Assembly (NCBI RefSeq): GCF_900091515.1 | Contig: NZ_LT607410.1 | Coordinates: 5,952,001 to 6,016,000, forward strand | Direction of reading: 5' to 3' | Source: Micromonospora purpureochromogenes | GTDB lineage: Bacteria; Actinomycetota; Actinomycetes; Mycobacteriales; Micromonosporaceae | Length of the DNA stretch: 64,000 nucleotides | The notes under the pieces: generated by a model | Database searches by the model: none | What the model was told of the DNA's origin: nothing | What the model saw: only the letters and a program-made list of their open reading frames with translations | Made by a program: the position numbers and the translations under genes | Shown here: positions 1-8,647 of the stretch, one piece after another | Numbering within the stretch: the stretch's first letter is position 1 | Layout of the letters: every line of letters begins with the position of its first letter

Positions 1-468
1 CGGGAGCTGGCCACCGACGCCGACGTCATCGTCGTGGCGATCGGCGGCGGGGAGCGGCCGCTCTGGCGCGACGCGGCGGAGAACCTGGTCACCGTCCTGC
101 GGGACGTGCCCAATCCGCCCCGGCTGATCCACGTCGGCGGCGGGGCGACCCTGCTGACGCCGAACGACACGCCGATCCTCGACGAGCCGGACTTCCCCGA
201 CGAGTACCGGGACGCGGCGCTGGGCCAGGCCGACGCCCTCGCCCTCTACCGGTCCTCGGCCGACGGGCTGACCTGGACGTACCTCTCCCCGCCGCCGATG
301 GAGTTCCACCCGGGCGAGCGGACCGGCCGCTACCGCACCGGCACCGAGCACCCGGTGGTCGACGAGGGCGGCCGTTCGGTGCTGACCTACGAGGACATGG
401 CGGTCGCCGTCGTCGACGAGATCGAGAACCCGCGCTTCGAGAACATGCGGTTCACCGCCGCGTACTGA
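1..468 (+). CDS. NAD(P)H-binding SDR-type oxidoreductase, 3' part
   Basis: The frame is open from base 1, so the 5' end lies outside the window; 155 residues are visible. They match the C-terminal half of atypical short-chain dehydrogenases of the NAD(P)H-binding (NmrA/YwnB-like, PF13460) family. An ADVIVVAIGGG strand-turn is followed by LIHVGGGATLL, a helix beginning FPDEYRDAALGQADAL, the family's WTYLSPPP motif, a GERTGRYRTG stretch and the closing YEDMAVAVVDEIENP helix. The protein probably acts as a soluble NAD(P)-dependent reductase of unknown substrate. The Rossmann nucleotide-binding N-terminus is not visible. The next gene is convergent and only 10 bases away. Confidence 0.8.
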   Translation, partial: RELATDADVIVVAIGGGERPLWRDAAENLVTVLRDVPNPPRLIHVGGGATLLTPNDTPILDEPDFPDEYRDAALGQADALALYRSSADGLTWTYLSPPPMEFHPGERTGRYRTGTEHPVVDEGGRSVLTYEDMAVAVVDEIENPRFENMRFTAAY

Positions 469-478
469 GGCTTAGGAC

Positions 479-943
479 CTAGTCCGCCAGCCGGGCCGGG
501 AAGCCGCCGGTGGCGATCGGCCCCCAGCTGTCGATGGTGACCCGGATCAGGGACTTGCCCTGGCGGACCATCGCCTGCCGGTACTCGTCCCAGTCCGGGT
601 GCTCGCCGGAGATGCTGCGGAAGTACTCCACCAGCGGCTCCAGGGCGTCCGGCAGGTCGAGCACCTCGGCGGTGCCGTCGACCTGCACCCAGGGGCCGTC
701 CCAGTCGTCGGAGAGCACGCACGCGGAGACGCGCGGATCGCGGCGGATGTTGGCCGCCTTCGCCCGCTCCGGGTAGGTGGAGATCATCAGCCGGCCCTCG
801 GCGTCGACGCCGCAGGAGACCGGCGAGGACTGCGGCCGGCCGTCGGACCGGGTGGTCATCAGCAGGACCCGGTGTCGGGGGCGGATGAACTCGATCAGGG
901 CGTTCCGGTCGACCCGGGTGTTGCTCGCGATGGTGCGTGCCAT
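479..943 (-). CDS. PPOX-class F420-dependent oxidoreductase
   Basis: This 154-residue protein has the usual length of the pyridoxamine-5'-phosphate-oxidase-like split-barrel flavin enzymes of actinobacteria. Visible hallmarks are HRVLLMTTRSDGRPQSSPV (cofactor strand), GRLMISTYPERAKAANIRRDP (phosphate-binding region) and WVQVDGTAEVLDLPDA, followed by the EYFRSISGEHPDWDEY helix common in F420-binding members. Family knowledge suggests reduction of a small molecule with F420H2; the substrate cannot be told. The ATG start fits the family N-terminus. It stands alone, convergent with the upstream oxidoreductase. Confidence 0.88.
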   Translation of the reverse strand: MARTIASNTRVDRNALIEFIRPRHRVLLMTTRSDGRPQSSPVSCGVDAEGRLMISTYPERAKAANIRRDPRVSACVLSDDWDGPWVQVDGTAEVLDLPDALEPLVEYFRSISGEHPDWDEYRQAMVRQGKSLIRVTIDSWGPIATGGFPARLAD

Positions 944-997
944 GCGTCGGTTCTACCAGGCGCGGGCCGGCGGGCTCCGGCCGCGGGCCGGGCCCGG

Positions 998-1639
998 TCA
1001 GCGGGCCCGGTCGGCGACCCCGCCGGGAGCCGCCTGGGTGGGGACCCGGGGCCGGGCCGCCGGGCGCCAGGCGCGGCCGTTGGCGTAGATCACCCGGAAA
1101 CCGAGGTACGCCGCGAGCGGCGCCCAGTGCGCCGAGCCCATCCGCAGCTCGGCGGCGTTGTGCCGCTGGCCGTTCGCGAGCACGTCGAGCAGCACGGTTT
1201 CGAAGGCGGCCGATTCGACCCAGTCGACGTCGCGGGTGAAACCGCAGATCAGGGCCGCGCCGGTGACCTCGAGGAAGTCGCGCAGCACGGCGTCGGAGGC
1301 CCGCAGCACCGAACAGCTGCCGAAATAGAGCCGGCGTCCCTCGCACCGGCCGGCCATCCGCTGCGCCACGTCGGTCAGCTCCACCGAATCCCAGTCGGTG
1401 AGGCAGAGCCGGCTCGGCTCGCCGTGCATGGCGAAGAACCCGACCCGGTAGTCGGCGTACTGCTTGAGCAGCCAGCGGTCGAGGAAGTAGAAGAGCTCGT
1501 CCCGGGTGGCGGCGTCCTTGTGGATGAAGCGGATCCGGCCGAGCCGTTCCAGCAGTTCCAGGGTGGGCAGCACGGAGCCGCGCTCGTTGAGGTCCCGGTG
1601 CCACTGCCCCTCGACGCAGAAGACGCCACCGCGTGCCAC
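998..1639 (-). CDS. DUF6642-like protein
   Basis: This 213-residue cytoplasmic protein begins GGVFCVEGQWHRDLNERGSVLP and continues with FIHKDAATRDELFYFLDRW and LYFGSCSVLRASDAVLRDFL. It resembles an actinobacterial family of unknown function (DUF6642), perhaps with a caspase-like or Rossmann-like core (GFFAMHGEPSRLCL then YFGSCS, a His then a Cys after beta-strands). The caspase-like idea is only my inference. The GTG start was chosen because GGGGAGG lies six bases upstream; the frame is open further 5' but that extension is low-complexity and lacks a ribosome site. Confidence 0.65.
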   Translation of the reverse strand: MARGGVFCVEGQWHRDLNERGSVLPTLELLERLGRIRFIHKDAATRDELFYFLDRWLLKQYADYRVGFFAMHGEPSRLCLTDWDSVELTDVAQRMAGRCEGRRLYFGSCSVLRASDAVLRDFLEVTGAALICGFTRDVDWVESAAFETVLLDVLANGQRHNAAELRMGSAHWAPLAAYLGFRVIYANGRAWRPAARPRVPTQAAPGGVADRAR

Positions 1640-1963
1640 GTCCACCTCCCCCGTCACACCGCCGCGCCTGACGTTACCGGTCCCGGACCCGGCGGCGACA
1701 TCACCCGGCGTGTGCCGGCCGACGCCTGGCGTCACCTTGCCGCCCTGCCGGGTCGTCCATTCCGGTCGCACCTCGCCTGTTCCGAATGGGTGTTTCGCAA
1801 TTCACCCCAATTCACAGGCAATGCCCAGCCAAGGCCGATCGTGAGGACAATTCTCATTAATCGCCACCAACCGGCAGCGGAACTGTCAGGGTGAAAAGCG
1901 CGGGACGTTCCGGTCGATGTCCTGACGGGTCATCTCAATCGCTCTCCTATCGGGAGGACTTCT

Positions 1964-2749
1964 GTGCGCGTGAACACCTTGAAGCGAGCTGCTGTCGCGT
2001 TCGCCCTGGCGCTGCCGGGCGCCGCGATCGCCTCGGTGGTCGCGGCTCCAGCGGCCCACGCCGACGGCTGTTACACCTGGCAACGCACCCTCTCCGCCGG
2101 TAGCTCCGGCAACGACGTGCGGCAGTTGCAGATCCGGGTCGCCGGCTGGGCCGGCGCCGGCGGGATCGTCCGCATCGACGGCCGCTACGGACCGGAGACC
2201 GCCGCCGCGGTCAGGCGGTTCCAGACGGCGTACGGGCTGCGCAGCGACGGCATCGCCGGGCCGCAGACCTTCAACAAGCTCTACCAGTTGCAGGACAACG
2301 ACTGCACCCCGGCGCACTTCAGCTACTCCGAGCTGGACAACGGCTGCGGCCGCGGCGGGTGGAGCGGGGGCCCGCTGTCGGCGGACCGGACCCGGGCCAA
2401 CGCGGTGCGGACCATGTGGAAGCTGGAGGCGCTGCGCCGGGGGCTGGGCGACCAGCCGATCAACGTCACCAGCGGCTTCCGCAGCACCGCCTGCAACAAC
2501 CAGGTCGGCGGCGCGTCGGACAGCCAGCACCTCTACGGCAACGCCGCCGACCTGACCTCGCGGAACAGGTCGCTGTGCGAACTCGCCCGGGCCTCGCGCA
2601 ACCACGGGTTCAGCGGGATCCTCGGTCCCGGGTACCCCGGCCACAGCACCCACGTGCACGTGGACTCCCGGCGGGAGAACAACAGCGACCGGACGGCGAA
2701 CACCACCTCCTGGTCCGCCCCCAACTGCGGGGTGGGCAGCGGCGACTGA
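1964..2749 (+). CDS. Secreted peptidoglycan-binding D-Ala-D-Ala carboxypeptidase (peptidase M15 type)
   Basis: A 261-residue exported cell-wall hydrolase. A Sec signal peptide (residues 1-33, ending PAAHA) precedes a PG_binding_1 domain (about 40-108, with GNDVRQLQIRVAGW and DGRYGPETAAAVRRFQ) and a peptidase M15A-like domain (about 115-240). The zinc motif SDSQHLYGNAADL supplies His189 and Asp196, and STHVHVD supplies His232. It should bind peptidoglycan and cleave cross-link or stem peptides outside the membrane. The GTG start has GGAGG six bases upstream. Four cysteines in the mature part could form disulfides. It is monocistronic and closed by a strong hairpin just downstream. Confidence 0.9.
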   Translation: MRVNTLKRAAVAFALALPGAAIASVVAAPAAHADGCYTWQRTLSAGSSGNDVRQLQIRVAGWAGAGGIVRIDGRYGPETAAAVRRFQTAYGLRSDGIAGPQTFNKLYQLQDNDCTPAHFSYSELDNGCGRGGWSGGPLSADRTRANAVRTMWKLEALRRGLGDQPINVTSGFRSTACNNQVGGASDSQHLYGNAADLTSRNRSLCELARASRNHGFSGILGPGYPGHSTHVHVDSRRENNSDRTANTTSWSAPNCGVGSGD

Positions 2750-2765
2750 GCCGAACGATCCACCC

Positions 2766-2803
2766 GACGTGGCGGTGTCCCCTCCCTGGGACGCCGCCAC
2801 GTC
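2766..2803 (+). terminator. Strong intrinsic hairpin after the M15 peptidase gene
   Basis: Bases 2766-2781 and 2788-2803 pair along 16 positions (one G-U) around a six-base loop, 16 bases after the stop codon. There is no U-tract, which is normal for actinomycete terminators. Confidence 0.8.
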
Positions 2804-2909
2804 GCGCACACACCGGTCGGCGAGCACGTCGCCGGCCGGCCCGGGGTAGGGGACCGTCGGGCCGGCCGGCGAGGTGGCACCCGGGCGATGCGGGCGGTCG
2901 TACCTCCGC

Positions 2910-3410
2910 TCAGCTCGCCCGGGGCCAGCGCGGCGCGGCGGCGGGGGGTGCCACCGGCCGGCCGGGCCCACCGGACCGGACGACGGGCCGGACTCCCGGT
3001 GCGGTGACCCGGCCGGTCTGGCCGCGCGTCGGATGGCCGTGAGCCGGCCGGTCGGTCGGGGTACGGCCCGGGTGGACCGGGGCCGGCCGGTCGGCCCGGG
3101 CGGCGGCCGGACCGGTGAAGGTGAACGGGAACGGCACGTGCACGAAGGGGTTGCCGTGCCGGATCAGCGCGTCGATCTGACGCTCGTTGAGCCCGTGCGC
3201 CTCCAGCACGCGCCGGCCCCAGCGGTGCAGGCGGCACGGGTACGACGCGCCGTCGTTGCGGCACAGCGGCCCGTTGGGCCACTCCTCGGCGGCGTGCACC
3301 ACCACCGCCCGGACCGCGAGCCGGACGTCCTCGGGTGTCAGCGGCGCCGGCACCGGCACCTCGCCCAGGATCTGATCGATGGGATCCGTCGACTGCTCAC
3401 CAACTCGCAC
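2910..3410 (-). CDS. Small WP-LCR-YPCR-RWG family protein with Pro/Arg-rich tail
   Basis: I do not recognise a named domain. The first ~100 of 166 residues form an ordered block with ARAVVVHAAEEWPNGPLC, YPCRLHRWGRRVLEAHG and LNERQIDALI. The same signature recurs in the 70-residue protein at 37907-38119, so the two are paralogues, with conserved Trp-Pro, Leu-Cys-Arg, Tyr-Pro-Cys-Arg and Arg-Trp-Gly. Two conserved cysteines could bind metal or form a disulfide (inference). The C-terminal ~65 residues are Pro/Arg/Gly-rich and probably disordered. The GTG start has GGGAGG six bases upstream. Confidence 0.6.
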   Translation of the reverse strand: MRVGEQSTDPIDQILGEVPVPAPLTPEDVRLAVRAVVVHAAEEWPNGPLCRNDGASYPCRLHRWGRRVLEAHGLNERQIDALIRHGNPFVHVPFPFTFTGPAAARADRPAPVHPGRTPTDRPAHGHPTRGQTGRVTAPGVRPVVRSGGPGRPVAPPAAAPRWPRAS

Positions 3411-3526
3411 GGCAGGCCTCCCGCAGCTCGGCAGCGATTGCGGCTGATCGCCGCAGCGCATCCTCGGCCAGTGGTACGGCCCGAACCGGACGAAAGTTCA
3501 ATCGCGCCACGCGGTGGCTGTCGTCG

Positions 3527-4204
3527 TCAGACCAGGCCCGCGTCGTGCACCAGCAGCGCCACCTGCACCCGGTTGTTCAGCTCCAGCTTCGTCAGCAGCC
3601 GCGACACGTACGCCTTGACCGTCGCCACGCTCATGTACAGGTCGGCGGAGATCTCCGCGTTCGTCCGGCCCCGACCCAGCGCGACGGCCACCTCCCGTTC
3701 CCGCCCGGTCAGCCCGTCGAGCAGCCGCAGCGCCCGCTCCCGGCGGGGATCCGGGCCGGCCGGCCCGCCGGCGGTGACGTGGGTGATCAGCTTGCGGGTG
3801 ACGGTCGGGGAGAGCGTCGCCTCCCCGGCCGCCACCCGGCGCACCGCTTGGACGATCTCGGCGGGCGGGGTGTCCTTGAGCAGGAAGCCGCCCGCCCCGG
3901 CGCGCAGCGCCCGCAGCACCTGGTCGTCGGCGTCGAAGGTGGTCAGCACCAGCACCTCCGGCGGCCGGGGCAGCGCCCGCAGCGCCTCGGTCGCCGCCAG
4001 CCCGTCCACCCGGGGCATCCGGATGTCCATCAGCACCACGTCGGGCGCGTACGCCTCGACGGCGGCCGGCACTTCGGCGCCGTCGGCGGCCTCGCCGACC
4101 ACCCGGACGTCGGGCACCCCGCCGAGGATCATCGACAGCCCGGCGCGGACCAGCGCGTCGTCGTCGACGATCAGCACCCGGATCGGTGCGCCATCCCCCG
4201 TCAC
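3527..4204 (-). CDS. NarL/FixJ-family response regulator
   Basis: A 225-residue two-domain regulator. The receiver domain (about 7-125) shows the acidic pair in VLIVDDDALVRAGL, the phospho-acceptor Asp in VVLMDIRMPRVDG, the Thr in VLVLTTFD and the Lys in FLLKDTPP. A LuxR-type helix-turn-helix follows at the C-terminus (LTGREREVAVALGRGRTN then SVATVKAYVSRLLTKL). The GTG start overlaps the stop of the kinase gene upstream by four bases (GTGA), so the two are translationally coupled. The divergent ABC exporter is the likely target operon. Confidence 0.93.
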   Translation of the reverse strand: MTGDGAPIRVLIVDDDALVRAGLSMILGGVPDVRVVGEAADGAEVPAAVEAYAPDVVLMDIRMPRVDGLAATEALRALPRPPEVLVLTTFDADDQVLRALRAGAGGFLLKDTPPAEIVQAVRRVAAGEATLSPTVTRKLITHVTAGGPAGPDPRRERALRLLDGLTGREREVAVALGRGRTNAEISADLYMSVATVKAYVSRLLTKLELNNRVQVALLVHDAGLV

Positions 4205-5439
4205 GCCGGCCACGGCAGCCAGGCGGCGAGCCGGAAGTCGCCCGCCGGGTCCCGCCCGTACGCCAGCCGGCCACCGGCCAGGGTGACCCGCTCGGCGATG
4301 CCCACCAGGCCGGTGCCGGCCCCCGGGATGGCCGGCTCGGGCGGCTCCCCCACCGGCCACGGGTTGCGGATCTCCACGGTCAGCCCGTCGCCCGGCCGGC
4401 CGGCCAACCGGACCCGGACCACCGCGCCGGGGGCGTGCTTGCGGGCGTTGGTCAGCCCCTCCTGCACGATCCGGTACGCGCTGCGCCCGACCGCGGCGGG
4501 CACCGTCGCCGGCTCGACGACCAGGTCCTCGGTGCTCACCCGTACGCCGGCCGCCCGGCACTCGCCGATCAGCGCCGGTACGTCGGCGAGGGTGGGTTGG
4601 GGGCGTTCCGGCGTCTCCTCCTCCCCGCTGACCTCCGCGCGCAGCACTCCGATCACCTCGCGCAGGTCCTGCAGGGCGGCGTGGGCGCTCGCGCGGATCA
4701 CCCCGGCCGCCCGGGCCACCTCCTCCGGGGGCGCGTCCGGCCGGAACTCCAGGGCTCCGGCGTGCAGGCTGAGCAGGGAGATCCGGTGGGCGAGCACGTC
4801 GTGCATCTCCCGGGCGATCCGGGTGCGTTCCAGCTGGCGCGCCTGGGCGACCCGGAGCTGCTGCTCGGTCTCGGCCCGGTGCGCGCGCTCCCGCAGCGAG
4901 GTCACCAGCTGGCGGCGCGCCCGGACGAACATCCCCCAGGCCAGCACCCCGCCGAGGAACGACGCCGTCCAGACCGTCGCGGCCCAGAACGGCAGGGCCG
5001 GGTCGGGCCGGAGGCTGTTGTAGACGGGCGTGACCAGCAGGTGCGCGCCGACCAGCGCGGCCGCCACCGGGAACGGCCGGTGCACCGCCACGGTGAACAG
5101 GATGATCAGCAGCGCCACCGCCGCGGTGACCGAGAAGACCGCCAGCGGCAGGCTGACCACGGCCAGCGCGACCGGCCAGCGCCGGCGCAGCCAGAGGGCC
5201 GCCGTGCTGAGCAAGCCGACCACCAGGTCGGCCTCGTTGAGCCAGGACGGCCCGGCGTTGAGCGCGAACTCCGGCGTCGGCCCGACCGAGTCCCCGAAGG
5301 CCAGCAGCACCCAGCCCAGCGCGAGCAGGAAGGCGAGCCCGTCGACCAGCCAGTCCCGCGTGGTGCGGGCCACCGGGGTCGCGCGGGTCAGGGCTCCCGG
5401 CAACAGCCAGGGGAATTCGGGTACGACGGCACTGCTCAC
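4201..5439 (-). CDS. Sensor histidine kinase, HisKA_3 type (DesK/NarX-like)
   Basis: A 412-residue membrane kinase. Several hydrophobic segments in the first ~150 residues (for example DWLVDGLAFLLALGWVLLAF) form the sensor, followed by a coiled linker (LVTSLRERAHRAETEQQLRVAQ). The dimerisation/phosphorylation motif is ERTRIAREMHDVLAHRISLL, with the phospho-His in REMHDVLAH. The C-terminal ATPase domain has NARKHAPGA (N box) and GAGTGLVGIAERV (G box). It phosphorylates the regulator encoded directly downstream. The GTG start lies 132 bases from the divergent ABC transporter start. The membrane-embedded sensor plus ABC exporter layout suggests envelope or antibiotic stress sensing (inference). 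Confidence 0.92.
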   Translation of the reverse strand: MSSAVVPEFPWLLPGALTRATPVARTTRDWLVDGLAFLLALGWVLLAFGDSVGPTPEFALNAGPSWLNEADLVVGLLSTAALWLRRRWPVALAVVSLPLAVFSVTAAVALLIILFTVAVHRPFPVAAALVGAHLLVTPVYNSLRPDPALPFWAATVWTASFLGGVLAWGMFVRARRQLVTSLRERAHRAETEQQLRVAQARQLERTRIAREMHDVLAHRISLLSLHAGALEFRPDAPPEEVARAAGVIRASAHAALQDLREVIGVLRAEVSGEEETPERPQPTLADVPALIGECRAAGVRVSTEDLVVEPATVPAAVGRSAYRIVQEGLTNARKHAPGAVVRVRLAGRPGDGLTVEIRNPWPVGEPPEPAIPGAGTGLVGIAERVTLAGGRLAYGRDPAGDFRLAAWLPWPA

Positions 5440-5571
5440 CCGCCAATGGTAGGTAGCCGTCCGGCGTCGGCGACAGCTACCAAAGTCGACGACCGCCGTG
5501 GCCACAGGTGTACCCGGCGCTCGACCGCCGGCCGCAGCGCGACACCGGGTGGCCCCGACAGGCTCGACGGC

Positions 5572-6471
5572 ATGATCACGGTCGAACACCTCACCAAGCG
5601 GTACGGGCCGCACGCCGTCGTGGACGAAGTGTCGTTCCGCTGCGAGCCGGGAACCGTCACCGGCTTCCTCGGCCCGAACGGCGCCGGCAAGTCCACCACC
5701 ATGCGGATGATCTGCGGGCTGACCCCGCCGACGTCCGGCGGGGCCACCGTCGCCGGGCGCCCCTACCGGCAGCTGCCCAACCCGGGGCGGGAGGTCGGCG
5801 TCCTGCTCGACGCCTCGGCCCAGCACGCGGGGCGCACCGGGCGGGAGGCGCTCGCCCTGGCCGCCCGGACCCTGGGCGTCGACCGGCGGCAGGTCGCCGC
5901 CAAGCTCGACCTGGTCGGGCTGAACGCGGCGGCGGCGAAGCGGCGGGTCGGGGCGTACTCGCTGGGGATGCGGCAGCGGCTCGGCCTAGCGCTGGCGCTG
6001 CTGGGCGACCCCCGGGTGCTGGTCCTGGACGAGCCGGCCAACGGCCTCGACCCGGAGGGGATCTTCTGGATGCGCGGCCTGCTGCGCGACTTCGCCGACC
6101 GGGGCGGCACCGTGCTGCTCTCCTCGCACCTGCTGCGCGAGGTGGAGGCCGTCGCCGACCGCCTGGTGGTGATCGGCGGCGGCCGGGTGGTCGCGCAGGG
6201 CGGCAAGGACGAACTGCTCGCCGGCACCGGCACCCTGGTCCGCGCCCGGGACCCGCGGGCGCTGCGGCTGACCCTGGACCGGGCCGGCCTGCCCGCCGAC
6301 GCCGGCACCGACGGCGGGCTCCTGGTGCGGGCCGAGGCCGAGGCGGTGGGGCAGGCCGCCGCGGACGCCGGTCTCGTCCTGACCGAGCTGCGGCCCGCCG
6401 GCAGCGGCGGCCTCGAACAGCTCTTCCTCACCCTCACCGCCGGCACGTCGACGAAGGAAGCCGTGAAATGA
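5572..6471 (+). CDS. ABC exporter ATP-binding subunit (DrrA/BcrA-like)
   Basis: A 299-residue ATPase with Walker A GPNGAGKST, signature YSLGMRQRLGLALALL, Walker B VLVLDEPANGLDPEG and switch His in LLSSHLLREVE. The C-terminal ~90 residues after the core are typical of ABC-2 type drug/lipid exporters (CcmA-like, COG1131). It powers the permease encoded immediately downstream (ATGA overlap). The pair sits divergent from the two-component genes, which probably control it. Confidence 0.93.
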   Translation: MITVEHLTKRYGPHAVVDEVSFRCEPGTVTGFLGPNGAGKSTTMRMICGLTPPTSGGATVAGRPYRQLPNPGREVGVLLDASAQHAGRTGREALALAARTLGVDRRQVAAKLDLVGLNAAAAKRRVGAYSLGMRQRLGLALALLGDPRVLVLDEPANGLDPEGIFWMRGLLRDFADRGGTVLLSSHLLREVEAVADRLVVIGGGRVVAQGGKDELLAGTGTLVRARDPRALRLTLDRAGLPADAGTDGGLLVRAEAEAVGQAAADAGLVLTELRPAGSGGLEQLFLTLTAGTSTKEAVK

Positions 6472-7250
6472 CCGCCACCACCGCCGCACCCGCCGTCGCC
6501 GTCCGTCCCGCGCCGCCCGGACCGTCGCTGGTCCGGCTGACCGAGGTCGAGCTGCGCAAGCTCGCCGACACCCGGGCCGGCAGCTGGCTGCTGGCCACCA
6601 TCGGGCTGATCGCCGCCGCCATCGCCACCGTGCAGCTCTTCGTCCTCGACGAGGCCGCGCAGACCTTCACCGCGTTCTTCACCGCGTCGCTGCTGCCGGT
6701 CGGGCTGCTGCTGCCGGTGCTGGGCATCCTGTCGATCACCGCCGAGTGGTCGCAGCGCACCGCGCTGACCACCTTCGCGCTGGTGCCGCGCCGGGAACGG
6801 GTGGTGGTCGCGAAGCTCGCCGCGGTGGTGCTGGCCGCGCTGGCCTCGGTGGCGGTCAGCCTGGCGGTGGCCACCGCCGGCACGCTGGCCGCCCGGGCCA
6901 CCGGCGGGGCGGGCAGCTGGACCTTCGACTGGTCCCAGCTGGGGCACGCGGCCGTGCTCCAGGTCACCAGCGTGCTGATGGGTGCCGCCTTCGGCCTGCT
7001 GCTGCTGAACACCCCGCTGGCGATCGTGACCTACCTGCTGCTGCCCACCGTGTGGAGCATCCTCGCCATGATGATCGCGGCGCTGCGCGGACCGGCCCGC
7101 TGGCTGGACACCTCGGTGACCATGGAGCCGCTGTTCGGCCCCCAGGTGACCGCCGGGCAGTGGGGGCGGCTCGCGATGTCCCTGCTGGTCTGGATGGTGG
7201 CACCGCTCGCCGCCGGCCTGGTCCGCACGCTGCGCCGCGAGGTGGCGTGA
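6468..7250 (+). CDS. ABC-2 type permease subunit
   Basis: A 260-residue membrane protein with about six hydrophobic segments (for example WLLATIGLIAAAIATVQLFV, LLPVGLLLPVLGILSI and VLMGAAFGLLLLNTPLAIV). The layout of a short soluble N-terminus, then ELRKLADTRAGSW before the first helix, is characteristic of ABC-2 permeases. The ATG overlaps the ATPase stop (ATGA), giving coupled expression and a 1:1 exporter. The substrate is unknown. Confidence 0.9.
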   Translation: MTATTAAPAVAVRPAPPGPSLVRLTEVELRKLADTRAGSWLLATIGLIAAAIATVQLFVLDEAAQTFTAFFTASLLPVGLLLPVLGILSITAEWSQRTALTTFALVPRRERVVVAKLAAVVLAALASVAVSLAVATAGTLAARATGGAGSWTFDWSQLGHAAVLQVTSVLMGAAFGLLLLNTPLAIVTYLLLPTVWSILAMMIAALRGPARWLDTSVTMEPLFGPQVTAGQWGRLAMSLLVWMVAPLAAGLVRTLRREVA

Positions 7251-7252
7251 GC

Positions 7253-7970
7253 ATGCGCGCCGAGGAGCAGGCCAGCATCGTCGACGGCGGCGTCGGGGAG
7301 CTGGTGCTGATGTGGGGCGGGTTCCCGCTGCTCGGCGCGGGGCTGGGCGCGGCGCTGACCGCCGTGTCCGGCTGGCTCGCCGACCTGCCGTGGGTGCCGT
7401 TTCAGGGGTGGTTCGAGCTGCTGGCCGGGCTGCCCGAGCGGCAGGCGTTGGCCGGCGGTACGGCGCTGCCCGGCGCTGGCCGGCCTGCTCGTCGCGTACG
7501 TCGGGACGCGGGAACGGCTCACCGTGACGGTCGACCGGACGGCGGTGCGGCTGCACCGCGACGGCCACGGCCGGGACGTCGCCCGCGCCTCGGTCGCCTG
7601 CGTCTTCGTCGACGGCAAGGCGCTGGTGCTGCTCGACTCCGACGGCGCCGAACTGGCCCGCGAGAAGTCGGACCTGAGCGGGGATCGACTGCGCGCCGCG
7701 TTCACCGGGCAGGGCTGGCCGTGGCAGGAGGCCGACCCGCACCGGGACGCGTACCGGCGGTGGGTGGAAGGGCTGCCGGGGCTGCCGGCCGGCACGGACG
7801 CGCTGCTGCGAGCCCGGCAGCGCGCGGTCGACGCGCACCGCCGCGACGACGCGCGGGACCTGCGCCGGGAACTGGCCCGGATCGGGGTGGTGGTACGCGA
7901 CGAGGACAAGCGGCAGTACTGGCGGCTGGTCCGGCCGCTTCACCGGGAAGAGACCGGTAACGGACGGTAG
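7253..7970 (+). pseudogene. YqeB-like membrane/PH-domain protein, frameshifted
   Basis: The 5' part (from ATG 7253) encodes VLMWGGFPLLGAGLGAALTAV and LPWVPFQGWFELLAGLPERQ, the two-helix N-terminus of YqeB-like proteins. The rest continues in another frame as LAGLLVAYVGTRERLTVTVD, then VACVFVDGKALVLLDSDGAE, GWPWQEADPHRDAYRRWVEG and the closing VVVRDEDKRQYWRLVR. The frame changes near 7465-7480, inside ctgcccggcgctggcc, by the equivalent of one added or two missing bases. Both halves match the family, so this is one gene with a real frameshift or an assembly error in a GC run. It follows the ABC permease by two bases. Confidence 0.75.
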
Positions 7971-8010
7971 CGTGGCTGTGGAGGAGCCCTGACGGCCGGG
8001 AGCGTGGCCC

Positions 8011-8574
8011 ATGACCGAGCAGCAGCCGTACCGGGTGGTGGCCAGGCACCCCGGGTTCGAGCTGCGCCGGTACCCCGCCCACCTGGTCGCCGAGCTGCGC
8101 GTCGACGGGTCGTTCCTCGAGGCGGGCAACGTGGGGTTCCGGCCGCTGGCCGCGTACATCTCCGGGGCGAACCGGTCCCGGCGCAAGGTCGGCATGACCG
8201 CCCCGGTCGTGCAGGAGTCCGCCGGCTCGGAGCAGATCGCGCGGACGGCGCCGGTGGTGCAGGAGGAGGGTGAGCGACCCGGCTGCTGGGTGGTGCGCTT
8301 CGTGCTGCCGGCCGCGCTCACCGCCGCCACCGCGCCCGAGCCGGAGGATCCCCGGATCACCGTCCGGGAGGTCCCCGCACAGCTCGCCGCCGCCATCCGG
8401 TTCTCCGGCCGGTGGAGCCAGAAGGCGTTCGAACAGCGGGCCACCGCGCTGGGCCGGGCGGTCACCGCGGCGGGGCTGAGCCCCACCGGCGCGATCCGGT
8501 ACGCCCGCTTCGACCCACCATGGAAGCCCTGGTTCCTGCGCCGCAACGAGGTCGTGCTCCCGGTCGTCGAGTGA
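8011..8574 (+). CDS. SOUL/HEBP-family heme-binding-like protein
   Basis: A 187-residue soluble protein of the SOUL family: YRVVARHPGFELRRYPAHLVAE at the N-terminus, GFRPLAAYISGANRSRRKVGMTAPVV in the middle, and RFDPPWKPWFLRRNEVVLPV at the C-terminus. The MTAPV motif and the PWKPWFLRRNEV ending are diagnostic. Members bind heme or tetrapyrroles, but the biological role in bacteria is not established. It lies 40 bases after the frameshifted YqeB-like gene on the same strand. Confidence 0.92.
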   Translation: MTEQQPYRVVARHPGFELRRYPAHLVAELRVDGSFLEAGNVGFRPLAAYISGANRSRRKVGMTAPVVQESAGSEQIARTAPVVQEEGERPGCWVVRFVLPAALTAATAPEPEDPRITVREVPAQLAAAIRFSGRWSQKAFEQRATALGRAVTAAGLSPTGAIRYARFDPPWKPWFLRRNEVVLPVVE

Positions 8575-8647
8575 CCGGGGCCCGGGTCGCGTCGTTGGGG
8601 CGTACGTCCCCCGGCGGGACTCGACACTGAGGGTGAAGGGGACGACG

